Below are positions 34,523 to 42,631 of a stretch of 64,000 nucleotides of DNA, one piece after another. Location: assembly GCA_945862385.1 (NCBI GenBank), contig CAMAXV010000002.1:221887-285886 (forward strand), given 5' to 3'. A program made the position numbers and the translations under genes. How positions within the stretch are numbered: position 1 is the stretch's first letter; each line of letters opens with the position of its first letter. Source of the stretch: Chitinophaga pinensis. GTDB taxonomy: Bacteria; Bacteroidota; Bacteroidia; Chitinophagales; Chitinophagaceae. The notes beneath the pieces are model-generated. The model was not told the DNA's origin. It did no database searches and was given only the letters and a program-made list of their open reading frames with translations.

Positions 34523-35700
34523 GCAGGATTAAAATCATCAATGGCAGGATCATCCTGCGCGACAGCATCATTCACGGCACCCTGCTGGTGGAAGATGGAA
34601 AGATTATTGCGGCAATTGAGGGTGATGCAGACTTTGCTGATGCAAGGATCATTGATGCAAAAGGGCAATACGTTTCTCCCGGTTTCATAGACATCCATGT
34701 ACACGGCGGAGGCGACCATGATTTCATGGATGGAACAACAGAAGCCTTTTTAAAGGTGGCCGAAAAGCATGCCGCTCATGGAACCACGTCGATGATGCCC
34801 ACAACCCTTACGGCCGACAAACAGGGCATCCTGAATTCACTGGAAATTTATGAGCAAGCACATGCACAAAACAAATATGGTGCAGCCTTCATTGGACTCC
34901 ATCTCGAAGGACCTTATTTTTCGATGAATCAACGGGGTGCACAGGACCCCCGATATATCAGGGATCCTGACCCAAAAGAATACCTGGAAATCCTCGGACA
35001 CAGTCAGTCGATTCGCCGCTGGAGTGCAGCTCCGGAGCGCAAGGGAGCCATTGAATTTGGCAGGATACTTTGCGAAAGGGGCATCCTCCCTTCCATGGCC
35101 CATACTGATGCCATTTACGAAGAAGCGCTGGAAGCCTTTGAAAACGGTTATACGTTGCTGACCCATTTCTATTCGGCTATGTCTGGCGTAACAAGGAAAA
35201 ATGCCTTCCGGTATGCCGGCGTCATTGAAGCCGGATACCTCCATGATGAACTGGATGTGGAGATCATTGCCGATGGGGTGCACCTGCCACCCCCGCTGCT
35301 TAAACTGATTTACAAGATTAAGGGTCCTGACCGGATTGCCCTCATCACCGATGCCATGCGCGGTGCAGGCTTGCCGGAAGGAGAGAGCATCCTCGGCAGG
35401 AGATCAGACGGACTGAAAGTGATCATTGAAGATGGCGTAGCCAAGTTGCCAGACAGGTCTTCGTTTGCCGGTAGCGTGGCCACTGCAGACCGCCTTGTGA
35501 GGGTGATGCGCGACATGGGAGGCGTGCCACTTACAGATGTGATCCGCATGATCACCCATACACCCGCCAGAATCATGAAACTCGATGACAGGATTGGCAC
35601 ACTCGCTCCGGGAATGGATGCAGATATTGTGATTTTTGATGACCAGATTCAGGTCAGTCGCACCATCCTCAAAGGAAAAGTAGAGATTGAACAGGTTTAG
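34519..35700 (+). CDS. nagA: N-acetylglucosamine-6-phosphate deacetylase
   Basis: The ATG at 34519 overlaps the transporter stop by 4 bases and starts MSRIKIINGRIILRD, the normal NagA start; the longer open frame above it reads within the transporter gene in another frame and is not used. The 393-residue protein shows FIDIHVHGGGDHDF (first metal site), LHLEGPYFS, PSMAHTDA, LTHFYSAM (metal His) and LITDAM (catalytic Asp). It removes acetate from GlcNAc-6-phosphate and hands glucosamine-6-phosphate to NagB. A GlcNAc kinase is not visible in the operon and must be elsewhere. Confidence 0.93.
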   Translation: MSRIKIINGRIILRDSIIHGTLLVEDGKIIAAIEGDADFADARIIDAKGQYVSPGFIDIHVHGGGDHDFMDGTTEAFLKVAEKHAAHGTTSMMPTTLTADKQGILNSLEIYEQAHAQNKYGAAFIGLHLEGPYFSMNQRGAQDPRYIRDPDPKEYLEILGHSQSIRRWSAAPERKGAIEFGRILCERGILPSMAHTDAIYEEALEAFENGYTLLTHFYSAMSGVTRKNAFRYAGVIEAGYLHDELDVEIIADGVHLPPPLLKLIYKIKGPDRIALITDAMRGAGLPEGESILGRRSDGLKVIIEDGVAKLPDRSSFAGSVATADRLVRVMRDMGGVPLTDVIRMITHTPARIMKLDDRIGTLAPGMDADIVIFDDQIQVSRTILKGKVEIEQV

Positions 35701-35715
35701 TTAAAATCTTAAACA

Positions 35716-36723
35716 ATGAGCAGATTTTTGGTTTTTTTACTATTTCTCTCCTGCACCAAAGCGCAGACACCAACAGACAATCCGCCCACTTCGGATTATT
35801 TTGCAAAGGGCGCAGACATAGGCTGGCTGAGTGAGATGGAATCCAAAGGCATCAAATTCTACAACAACAACGGACAGGAGCAGGACTGCATCGATATCCT
35901 GAAGGGATTGGGTATGAATACAATCCGGTTCAGGGTATGGGTTAATCCGGTCAATGGCTGGTGCGGACAGGAAGATGTGGTGAAACAGGCTGTGCGGGCC
36001 AGTAAAAAAGGCATGCGCATCCTGATTGATTTTCATTATTCAGACTATTGGGCAGATCCGGGAAAACAGAACAAACCTGAAAAATGGAAGAACATTTCAT
36101 TTGCATTGCTCAATGATTCTCTGCGCAACCACACCCTCTCTGTTTTGAAAGCACTTAAAAACAACAATGTCACGCCAGAATGGGTGCAGGTAGGCAATGA
36201 AACCAATGATGGCATGCTTTGGGAAGATGGCAGGGCCAGCAAAAACATGGCACAATTTGCGTCACTGGTAAAAACAGGCTACAGCGCTGTGAAGGAAGTA
36301 TTTCCAGGCACCAAAGTGATTGTGCACATTTCCAATGGGTATGACAACGGCTTATTCAAGTGGATTTTCGACGGTCTTAAAAACAATGGTGCCACATGGG
36401 ATGTGACGGGCATGTCGCTTTATCCATCGATTAGCGATTGGCAGACCAAAACAGACCAATGCGTTTATAACATGTATGATATAATCAACCGGTATGGAAA
36501 GGAAGTGATGGTGGTGGAAGTGGGGATGCCGGCAGACCAAGCGCAGGTATGCAAACAATTCTTAACCGATCTGATTACCAAAACCAGGGCGTTGTCCAAT
36601 AAAAAAGGACTTGGCGTATTGTACTGGGAACCTCAGGCTTACAACAACTGGCAGGGGTACGGACTCGGGGCCTGGAATACTGATGGCAAACCATCCATTG
36701 CACTGGAGGCGTTTAAAAATTAA
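35716..36723 (+). CDS. GH53 arabinogalactan endo-beta-1,4-galactanase
   Basis: A 335-residue protein with a signal peptide (cleavage near TKAQT; a lipobox-like LFLSC also occurs, so it may be a lipoprotein with Cys13). GH53 marks are strong: MNTIRFRVWVNP, LIDFHYSDYWADPGKQNKP, WVQVGNETNDGMLW with acid/base Glu162, and VMVVEVGMP with nucleophile Glu268. It cleaves beta-1,4-galactan side chains of pectin in the periplasm or at the surface. It follows nagA by 15 bases. A galactanase in a GlcNAc operon is unusual and may reflect a shared transcription unit rather than one pathway. Confidence 0.92.
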   Translation: MSRFLVFLLFLSCTKAQTPTDNPPTSDYFAKGADIGWLSEMESKGIKFYNNNGQEQDCIDILKGLGMNTIRFRVWVNPVNGWCGQEDVVKQAVRASKKGMRILIDFHYSDYWADPGKQNKPEKWKNISFALLNDSLRNHTLSVLKALKNNNVTPEWVQVGNETNDGMLWEDGRASKNMAQFASLVKTGYSAVKEVFPGTKVIVHISNGYDNGLFKWIFDGLKNNGATWDVTGMSLYPSISDWQTKTDQCVYNMYDIINRYGKEVMVVEVGMPADQAQVCKQFLTDLITKTRALSNKKGLGVLYWEPQAYNNWQGYGLGAWNTDGKPSIALEAFKN

Positions 36724-36728
36724 CTGAC

Positions 36729-37673
36729 ATGAACATCACTACTACAAGAAAAATCCTGAGATTCATTTTAACGCCGGCTGTTGTTTTGATAACCCTGATT
36801 ATTTTTTACCAGGGTGAAAATCCGGTTGAAAAACTCAAAGAAAAATATGCCGGTAGCAACTCGCAGTTCATGCCACTGATGGGCATGCATATTCATTATA
36901 GGGATGAAGGCAATCCTTCCGATAGCTTACCACTGGTGCTCATACATGGAACTTCTTCCAGTCTACATACATGGGACAGCCTCGTGAACCGAATTTCACC
37001 AGCCAAACGCATAATCCGACTTGATTTACCCGCTTTCGGATTAACTGGACCCAACCCAGGTCAAGATTACAGCCTCGGTTTTTACAACCGCGTTATTGAT
37101 TCATTTCTAATCAGGCTAAACATCACCCGATATGCTATCGCAGGAAACTCACTTGGTGGAAGCATTGCCTGGCACCAGGCCCTGTTCACGCCTGAAAAAA
37201 TCAGTCAGCTTATCCTGATCAATTCAGGAGGTTACCCCAAAAAGCAGGAAAAGGGAAATATCGGATTCAAACTCGCTGCCATGCCCGTAGTGGGCACGTT
37301 GTTGTCTAAATTCACACCCAAAGCGCTGATCAGAAAAAGCATTGAAGACGTTTATAGCAATGATGCCATCATTACCGATGAGTTGATCGACCGCTATTTC
37401 GACCTGCTCCTGCGGGAGGGAAACAGAAAGGCCACCATTGATATTTTCAAAAACCCTTCCAGGCCAGAACCAACCCGGATAAAAACCATCACCACACCCA
37501 CATTCATCATCTGGGGCGAAGACGATCAACTCATTGATGTTTCGAATGCCTACCGATTTAAAGAAGACATTCCCAACAGTCAGTTGCTGGTGATTCCCCA
37601 TTCAGGTCATGTTCCGATGGAGGAAACACCTGAACCGGTTTATCAGGCGATCAGGAAGATGTTTGCACTTTAA
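36729..37673 (+). CDS. alpha/beta hydrolase
   Basis: A 314-residue protein with an N-terminal membrane anchor or signal (FILTPAVVLITLIIFYQG). The alpha/beta hydrolase elements are LVLIHGTSSSLHTW (oxyanion region), AGNSLGGSIAWHQAL with the nucleophile Ser, IIWGEDDQLIDV with the Asp, and PHSGHVPMEETP with the His. A lysophospholipase, esterase or similar reaction is likely, but the substrate cannot be assigned. It starts 5 bases after the GH53 stop and ends the operon. Confidence 0.85.
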   Translation: MNITTTRKILRFILTPAVVLITLIIFYQGENPVEKLKEKYAGSNSQFMPLMGMHIHYRDEGNPSDSLPLVLIHGTSSSLHTWDSLVNRISPAKRIIRLDLPAFGLTGPNPGQDYSLGFYNRVIDSFLIRLNITRYAIAGNSLGGSIAWHQALFTPEKISQLILINSGGYPKKQEKGNIGFKLAAMPVVGTLLSKFTPKALIRKSIEDVYSNDAIITDELIDRYFDLLLREGNRKATIDIFKNPSRPEPTRIKTITTPTFIIWGEDDQLIDVSNAYRFKEDIPNSQLLVIPHSGHVPMEETPEPVYQAIRKMFAL

Positions 37674-37703
37674 GATGTTTTACAATTGAGCAATTTAAAA
37701 GTT

Positions 37704-37764
37704 CCCCTCCTGGTCAGGAGGGGTGGATTCCGGGAGCGAAGCGATCCGGAAGACGGGGTGGTTG
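37704..37764 (+). repeat. palindromic intergenic repeat, variant A
   Basis: Begins with the same CCCCTCCTG-x-CAGGAGGGG palindrome as the 66-bp repeats, then diverges (TGGATTCC...GAAGACGGGGTGGTTG). It forms one arm of an inverted pair with 37795-37861. Confidence 0.75.
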
Positions 37765-37794
37765 TAATTTAAACATTCCAAAATTTGTGTTTTC

Positions 37795-37861
37795 CAACCA
37801 CCCCTCACTCGCCTGCCTTTGGCAGTCTCGGAGCCCCTCCTATCCCTTCGGGCAGGAGGGG
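37795..37861 (-). repeat. palindromic intergenic repeat, variant B (inverted partner)
   Basis: Starts CAACCACCCCTC and ends GGCAGGAGGGG, so it is an inverted relative of the copy at 37704-37764, with different inner sequence. The two together make an imperfect palindrome of about 160 bases between the convergent genes ending at 37673 and 37893, where it likely ends both transcripts. Confidence 0.75.
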
Positions 37862-37892
37862 AATTTAAAGTCAACAATCAATCATGAATTAA

Positions 37893-38612
37893 TCAATTAC
37901 CGCCAAAAACCTTTTTAAGTAGAGCTGAAGTCCGGGCAGCAGGATCTTTCCTGATCTGTTTTTCCTGATCGGCAATCTGCAGAAAAAGCGCTTGCAGGGC
38001 TTTATCTGTAACATAGCCGGCGAGGTCTGTATTCACCTTCTGGAAGCTCACTTTGTTGTAAGCCGTCATCAGGTTATTCCAGTGACCTGCAGCGCCGGAT
38101 TTTTCCAGAGATTCCTGTATGACCGGCCTGAATGCTGTTGTAAGAGAGTTACTTGTATTGCTGCGGAGATAGCCTGTGGCAGCAGTGTCTGCACCACGAA
38201 GAATGGAAATAGCGTCCTTGATATCCATGCCCCTGATGGCATCTGCAAAAATGGGTGCTGCCTTTTTCACTGCTTCTTCCGCACCCCTGTTCATGGTTAA
38301 AATAGCTTCATCAACTTTGGCACCCAGTCCGATACCACGGAGGGCTTTCTCTACCCTTTGTGCTTCCGGCGGCATAACCACCTTATAAAGTGTATTGCCG
38401 AAGAATCCGTTTTCAGCCGACAGTTGTGTAACGCCTTTTTCAACACCTTTGGCAAGGGCTTCTTTAAGTCCTGCACCAACGTCAGACTGACCACCATCTG
38501 TTGTATTGATTCCTGCAGCCTGTTTGGCTTTATTTACCAGTGATTTCAGTTGCTGAGCCGGGAGTTGCAGTGATATGAATGCTAAAAACAATATTGCAAG
38601 AAAGTGTTTCAT
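37893..38612 (-). CDS. DUF4197 domain-containing secreted protein
   Basis: A 239-residue protein with a signal peptide (LAILFLAFISLQLPAQ). The rest is one helical DUF4197 domain: GLKEALAKGVEKGVTQLSAENGFFGN, VEKALRGIGLG, LTMNRGAEEAVKKAAPIFADAI and ITDALSILRG-like KDAISILRGADTAATGYLR are characteristic. The family is widespread in the periplasm of Gram-negative bacteria and has no known function. Monocistronic or with the cyanophycinase gene upstream (101-base gap). Confidence 0.88.
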   Translation of the reverse strand: MKHFLAILFLAFISLQLPAQQLKSLVNKAKQAAGINTTDGGQSDVGAGLKEALAKGVEKGVTQLSAENGFFGNTLYKVVMPPEAQRVEKALRGIGLGAKVDEAILTMNRGAEEAVKKAAPIFADAIRGMDIKDAISILRGADTAATGYLRSNTSNSLTTAFRPVIQESLEKSGAAGHWNNLMTAYNKVSFQKVNTDLAGYVTDKALQALFLQIADQEKQIRKDPAARTSALLKKVFGGN

Positions 38613-38713
38613 GGGATGATTTTGTCAGCAAAATTAACCGCTTCCAACGGGTTAACGATTTGCTGCCATAACATAGTTTTGTTAAAGCTTAGGGTGTTGA
38701 GTTATTAAAAAAA

Positions 38714-39562
38714 TCAATCAATTAACGGGTTATTTTTCAACTTACCTGTCTTCAAGTCGTAAACCATCCCTTCCTGCATCATTCTGAATGGCCTGTAGAC
38801 CCGTTTCCAGTCGCTTAGCTGCGTTTTCCAGTCGTTTTGGTCATGTACCATTACATACGACTTCCCAGCCACAGAAAGGCTGTTCCCTGTCACCACAGCG
38901 GCAGTCGACTCATCAATAGCAATTCCCAGCACACCGGGATGTGCTTCCAACACTGGAATCAGGTCGAACTGACGGTTCCGCACCAGTACATGCTGGTCGA
39001 TGGCAGTATGCTTTAGGAAAGATAATCCTACAGCAAAAGAAGTTTTTAAATGCGGTGTTTCTCGGTGATCGCCGCCGATAAGCACCGAGCCCATGATGGT
39101 GGCGCCTGCGGAAGTGCCCATGATGACCCCTCCTCTTTCGAGCAGGGCAAACATCTCCCTATGTAGTTGCGTGTTGGCATAAACCTGTGCAATCAGATCC
39201 TGATCACCTCCCCCAAAATACAACCCTTTTGCCTTCCGCATCAAAGCAATCAGGGCAGGATCATCAGCCTTCTTTTTATCACGGGTATGGATGGTATGGA
39301 GGTTGCTGAAACCGCGGGTAGAAAACTTTTTCAGGTGTCCGCCTTCCTGGATATATGCATCATCACTTGTGGCGGTAGGAATCACCACAATAGGTTGATC
39401 TTTTCCTCCGATGGAGGACGCAAAAAGATTGAAAAGTGTATCGGGAATATCTCCACCGCCGATGATAATGAGCTTTCCCTTGGGCAGGAATAAAGTTCCA
39501 TTGTCCTGCGACTGAAGTGTAACCGAAATCACCAAAGCCAGTATAACAGACAATAACTTCAT
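38714..39562 (-). CDS. cyanophycinase-like S51 serine peptidase
   Basis: A 282-residue protein with a signal peptide (MKLLSVILALVISVTLQSQ). The S51 family marks are KLIIIGGGDIPD, AKGLYFGGGDQDLI and the nucleophile elbow GVIMGTSAGATIMG. FAVGLSFLKHTAIDQHVLVRNR and GIAIDESTAAVV complete the active-site region. Cyanophycinases cleave multi-L-arginyl-poly-L-aspartate; exported Bacteroidota relatives more likely act on other beta-linked aspartyl peptides, since no cyanophycin synthetase is in view. Confidence 0.87.
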   Translation of the reverse strand: MKLLSVILALVISVTLQSQDNGTLFLPKGKLIIIGGGDIPDTLFNLFASSIGGKDQPIVVIPTATSDDAYIQEGGHLKKFSTRGFSNLHTIHTRDKKKADDPALIALMRKAKGLYFGGGDQDLIAQVYANTQLHREMFALLERGGVIMGTSAGATIMGSVLIGGDHRETPHLKTSFAVGLSFLKHTAIDQHVLVRNRQFDLIPVLEAHPGVLGIAIDESTAAVVTGNSLSVAGKSYVMVHDQNDWKTQLSDWKRVYRPFRMMQEGMVYDLKTGKLKNNPLID

Positions 39563-39646
39563 AAAAAGATTTTATTTGAATCTACAGATAGTGAAAGGTA
39601 CTTGCTAATTTTAAAGTATTAAATTCCTACTTCAAATTTATTCTCC

Positions 39647-40471
39647 ATGAATCGTCGTCATTTTGTTCAGAATCTCTCTACACTGGCTTTACTGCTGAAC
39701 GGGAAATCCATCATGGGTGCCGAACTGCCCGGGATGAACAACCGCAAGCCTATGTTGCGTTTTGTGATTGCCTCTGATCTGCATTACGGTCAGCCTAAAA
39801 CTGAATATGCAGCCATGACAGACACAGCCCTTGACCACATCAAAGGCATGCATGAAGAGCAGGCATTTGACTTCGGCGTATTCAACGGAGATTTGGTACA
39901 TGATGACATCAGCTTTTTCGGAGAACTGCGAAAAAAAGTAGATACCGTTTCATTCCCATACTATGTTACACAGGGAAATCATGATCTCGCAACAAAAGAG
40001 CAATGGGTAAAGGCCTGGGAACAACCCATCAACTTTGATATTGTAAAAGGGGATACGGTTTTACTCTTTGCCACAACTTCCAACGAAACAGGGAAATACC
40101 TTCCTCCGGACTTGAATTGGTTGGAGGCCCAATTCAACAAGCACAGTAAAGCAAAACATATCCTGTTGTTCATCCACATACCGCCCATCAAGTGGACAAA
40201 GCATGCGATTGAATCGACGCCATTTCAGGAACAGGTGAAAAAGCAAAAAAACCTCCGTGCCGTTTTCCATGGTCATGAGCATGATCAGGATGGCATCAAG
40301 TGGCAGGATGGCATACCTTATTTGTTCGACAGCCACGTAGGGGGCAACTGGGGCACCAGCTACCGTGGTTTCAGGGTGGTAGAAATGCAAAAAGACGGAT
40401 CCATGCTCACGTGGATCATGAATCCGTCTGAAAAAATCAATGAAGCCAATATCAGCAGGGAGAAAGTTTAA
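39647..40471 (+). CDS. calcineurin-like metallophosphoesterase, Tat-type signal
   Basis: A 274-residue protein with an RR-type signal (MNRRHFVQNLSTLALLLNG). The metallophosphoesterase metal motifs are in order: IASDLHYGQ (D-x-H), VFNGDLVHD (G-D), TQGNHDL (G-N-H-D), FIHIPPIKW and FHGHEHDQDG (G-H-x-H). It probably removes a phosphate from a nucleotide, sugar or phosphodiester in the periplasm. The stop lies 3 bases from the stop of the convergent S10 peptidase gene. Confidence 0.88.
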   Translation: MNRRHFVQNLSTLALLLNGKSIMGAELPGMNNRKPMLRFVIASDLHYGQPKTEYAAMTDTALDHIKGMHEEQAFDFGVFNGDLVHDDISFFGELRKKVDTVSFPYYVTQGNHDLATKEQWVKAWEQPINFDIVKGDTVLLFATTSNETGKYLPPDLNWLEAQFNKHSKAKHILLFIHIPPIKWTKHAIESTPFQEQVKKQKNLRAVFHGHEHDQDGIKWQDGIPYLFDSHVGGNWGTSYRGFRVVEMQKDGSMLTWIMNPSEKINEANISREKV

Positions 40472-40474
40472 ATC

Positions 40475-42025
40475 CTAATATTTCGCTGGCTGTCCGGGTT
40501 TGGGTAAAGTCTTTTTGATAAAGTCTCTGAGACTCTGGTTGCTGGTTTCCAGATCAGGCCTGCGCAGGTACATCATGTGTCCGCTGCGGTAGCCTTCCCA
40601 AGACAACCTGTCTTTCATCTTACCGCTTGGATCGAGTTGCCACATGCTGTATTTGGCATTGAAATAATCGCAGGCACCATCGTAATAGCCGGATTGTATC
40701 AACACATTCAGGTAAGGATTCTGTGCCATGGCCTTGCGGAGGTTCTCACCAGTCTGGTCACCGGTTCTATCCCATGGTTGCACCGGACCAAACACATAAT
40801 ACTTCAGGTCGGTTTTGTACTTCAGTTCTTCACGCAGGTAAATATTAATGGCAGGGGTGAAGGAGTGCTCCCAGGAAAGCAGTTCTGCATTGAAATCAGG
40901 CTGTTCACCACCATCTCTTCTGTCGATGCCCTTGTATCTGGAATCGAGTCGGCCAACTGTAAATCCATCTTCACGCATCAATTCCTTCCAGAACAGAGGC
41001 ATGGCCACATCAAGGTTGTTTTGCAATACCACTTTTTCACTGATACCTGCATAACGGGCAATTTTGGCAGCCATAGTTTTACGGGTTGCCTCATCCAGGA
41101 ATCCACCTTTTGTAAGTGCCGGAACGAGTTCATCCACCGTAAACTTCTCCACTTCAGGCAACATGGCTGTGAGGTCTTTCGATTGCAGGTCGGCTGGTAA
41201 TTTCTTGTGGTACCATGCTGTTGCTGCATAGTAAGGAAGTTTCAATGCCGATGCCAGTGGTCCGTCGCGTTCAATACCCAGTGTGGTGGGAGAAACGAGG
41301 ATCACGCCATTGATGAACATCCAGTGCGATTGCTGGAGTTCCAGTGCGAGTCCGGATACACGACCTGTTCCGTAACTCTCTCCAATGAGGTATTTGGGGG
41401 AAGCCCAGCGGTTCGTGCGGGAAACGAAAGTGTTTATCCATTCTGCCAGGTATTTGATGTCTGCATTCACGCCAAAAAAACGGGAGAGCGGAACATCCTT
41501 GCTAACCGGACGGGAGAAACCAGTATTGACGGGATCAACATAAACGATATCAGCTACGTCGAGCACGGAATAAGGATTGTCTCTGAGACCATAAGGTTGA
41601 ACAGGATATCCTTCATCATCGATGTTGAGGATACGCGGACCGGTATAGCCCAGTTCCATCCACAGTGAAGCCGTACCCGGACCACCATTGAAAGAGATCA
41701 GCAATGGACGCGCAGCCCTGTCTTTCACATCTGAACGCTCATAATAGGTGAAGAAAACGCCAGCCTGTGCTTTGCCATCAGCATCCCATACCGGCAACAT
41801 GCCTGTAACCGTTTTATAAGGCACTTTCACACCTTTGATGGTAGCTTCATGTTCAGCTGTAATTTGCTGGTCGGGATTGAAAGGAATATTGTTGTTGCCA
41901 GCAGGCTGTTTCATTTCAGCCGCAGGAGTTGCAGATGCAGGTGCCGCAGGCGCTGCAGCCTGACGCTGTTGCGCAGAAACTGCCATGCTCAACAACATAG
42001 CCAGTCCGAGTAAGTTATGCTTCAT
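40475..42025 (-). CDS. S10 family serine carboxypeptidase-like protein
   Basis: A 516-residue protein with a signal peptide (LGLAMLLSMAVSAQ) and an Ala/Pro-rich linker (about 20-45). The alpha/beta-hydrolase carboxypeptidase Y family is shown by LISFNGGPGTASLWMELGYTGPR, VYVDPVNTGFSRP, YLIGESYGTGRVSG (nucleophile Ser), LIQSGYYDGACDY (Asp) and YRSGHMMYLRRP (His). It would trim C-terminal residues from peptides in the periplasm. It is 11 bases after the DUF1415 gene, in a three-gene minus-strand operon. Confidence 0.9.
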   Translation of the reverse strand: MKHNLLGLAMLLSMAVSAQQRQAAAPAAPASATPAAEMKQPAGNNNIPFNPDQQITAEHEATIKGVKVPYKTVTGMLPVWDADGKAQAGVFFTYYERSDVKDRAARPLLISFNGGPGTASLWMELGYTGPRILNIDDEGYPVQPYGLRDNPYSVLDVADIVYVDPVNTGFSRPVSKDVPLSRFFGVNADIKYLAEWINTFVSRTNRWASPKYLIGESYGTGRVSGLALELQQSHWMFINGVILVSPTTLGIERDGPLASALKLPYYAATAWYHKKLPADLQSKDLTAMLPEVEKFTVDELVPALTKGGFLDEATRKTMAAKIARYAGISEKVVLQNNLDVAMPLFWKELMREDGFTVGRLDSRYKGIDRRDGGEQPDFNAELLSWEHSFTPAINIYLREELKYKTDLKYYVFGPVQPWDRTGDQTGENLRKAMAQNPYLNVLIQSGYYDGACDYFNAKYSMWQLDPSGKMKDRLSWEGYRSGHMMYLRRPDLETSNQSLRDFIKKTLPKPGQPAKY

Positions 42026-42036
42026 TGTATGCTTAT

Positions 42037-42582
42037 TTATCTCGTAAAGTAATTAAAGTTCCTGAAATACTCCAGTCCGAGTGATCTTGCTTTGGCAATA
42101 TTCTGATCCGGAATGGAAGCTGTGTCGGGATGTTTATCGATGGCGATTTCGAGTAAATCCTCGCGCAGAATATGGAGCATGGGATAGGGCGACCGGTTGG
42201 TGTAATTGGCAGGATCACTATCATCAGATCCTGCAAAAAGATAATCAGGATGAAAGCTGGCAACCTGGTATACACCCTCATATCCTTCATCCTCAATCCA
42301 TTCCTCTGCAGCTTCCACCAGGTCAAGATAATCGTCGAAATCGGAAAATCCATTTGACAAAATCAATAAGGCAGTTTCGACCTCCGCATGTTCATCCAAA
42401 AAGAGACAATAATCCCGGAAAGAAGATAAAGCCGTTTCTAGATCTTCAGTTTCCTCCACCCTGTATGCAATTCGCTCATCTGTAAAAGGTTTGCGGGCAA
42501 AGGGACAAAAATTTAATCCGATCACAACTTCCCGGATCCAGTTTTGAGTTTGACTGATTACGCTATCTTCTATCTTTTCCAT
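42037..42582 (-). CDS. DUF1415 domain-containing protein
   Basis: The ATG at 42582 gives MEKIEDSVISQTQNWIREVV, the usual start of this family (181 residues); the open frame above it includes non-conserved sequence and is not used. DUF1415 marks are VIGLNFCPFARKPF, ILSNGFSDFDDYLDLVE, VYQVASFHPDYLFAG and SPYPMLHILRE. The function is unknown; the conserved Cys and His residues suggest a metal or redox role (inference). Located between the DUF3472-like lipoprotein and the S10 peptidase. Confidence 0.88.
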   Translation of the reverse strand: MEKIEDSVISQTQNWIREVVIGLNFCPFARKPFTDERIAYRVEETEDLETALSSFRDYCLFLDEHAEVETALLILSNGFSDFDDYLDLVEAAEEWIEDEGYEGVYQVASFHPDYLFAGSDDSDPANYTNRSPYPMLHILREDLLEIAIDKHPDTASIPDQNIAKARSLGLEYFRNFNYFTR

Positions 42583-42631
42583 CGATGTGAAATTAATGCT
42601 GATTGAAGTGTTTGAAAATAAATGTAACCAC

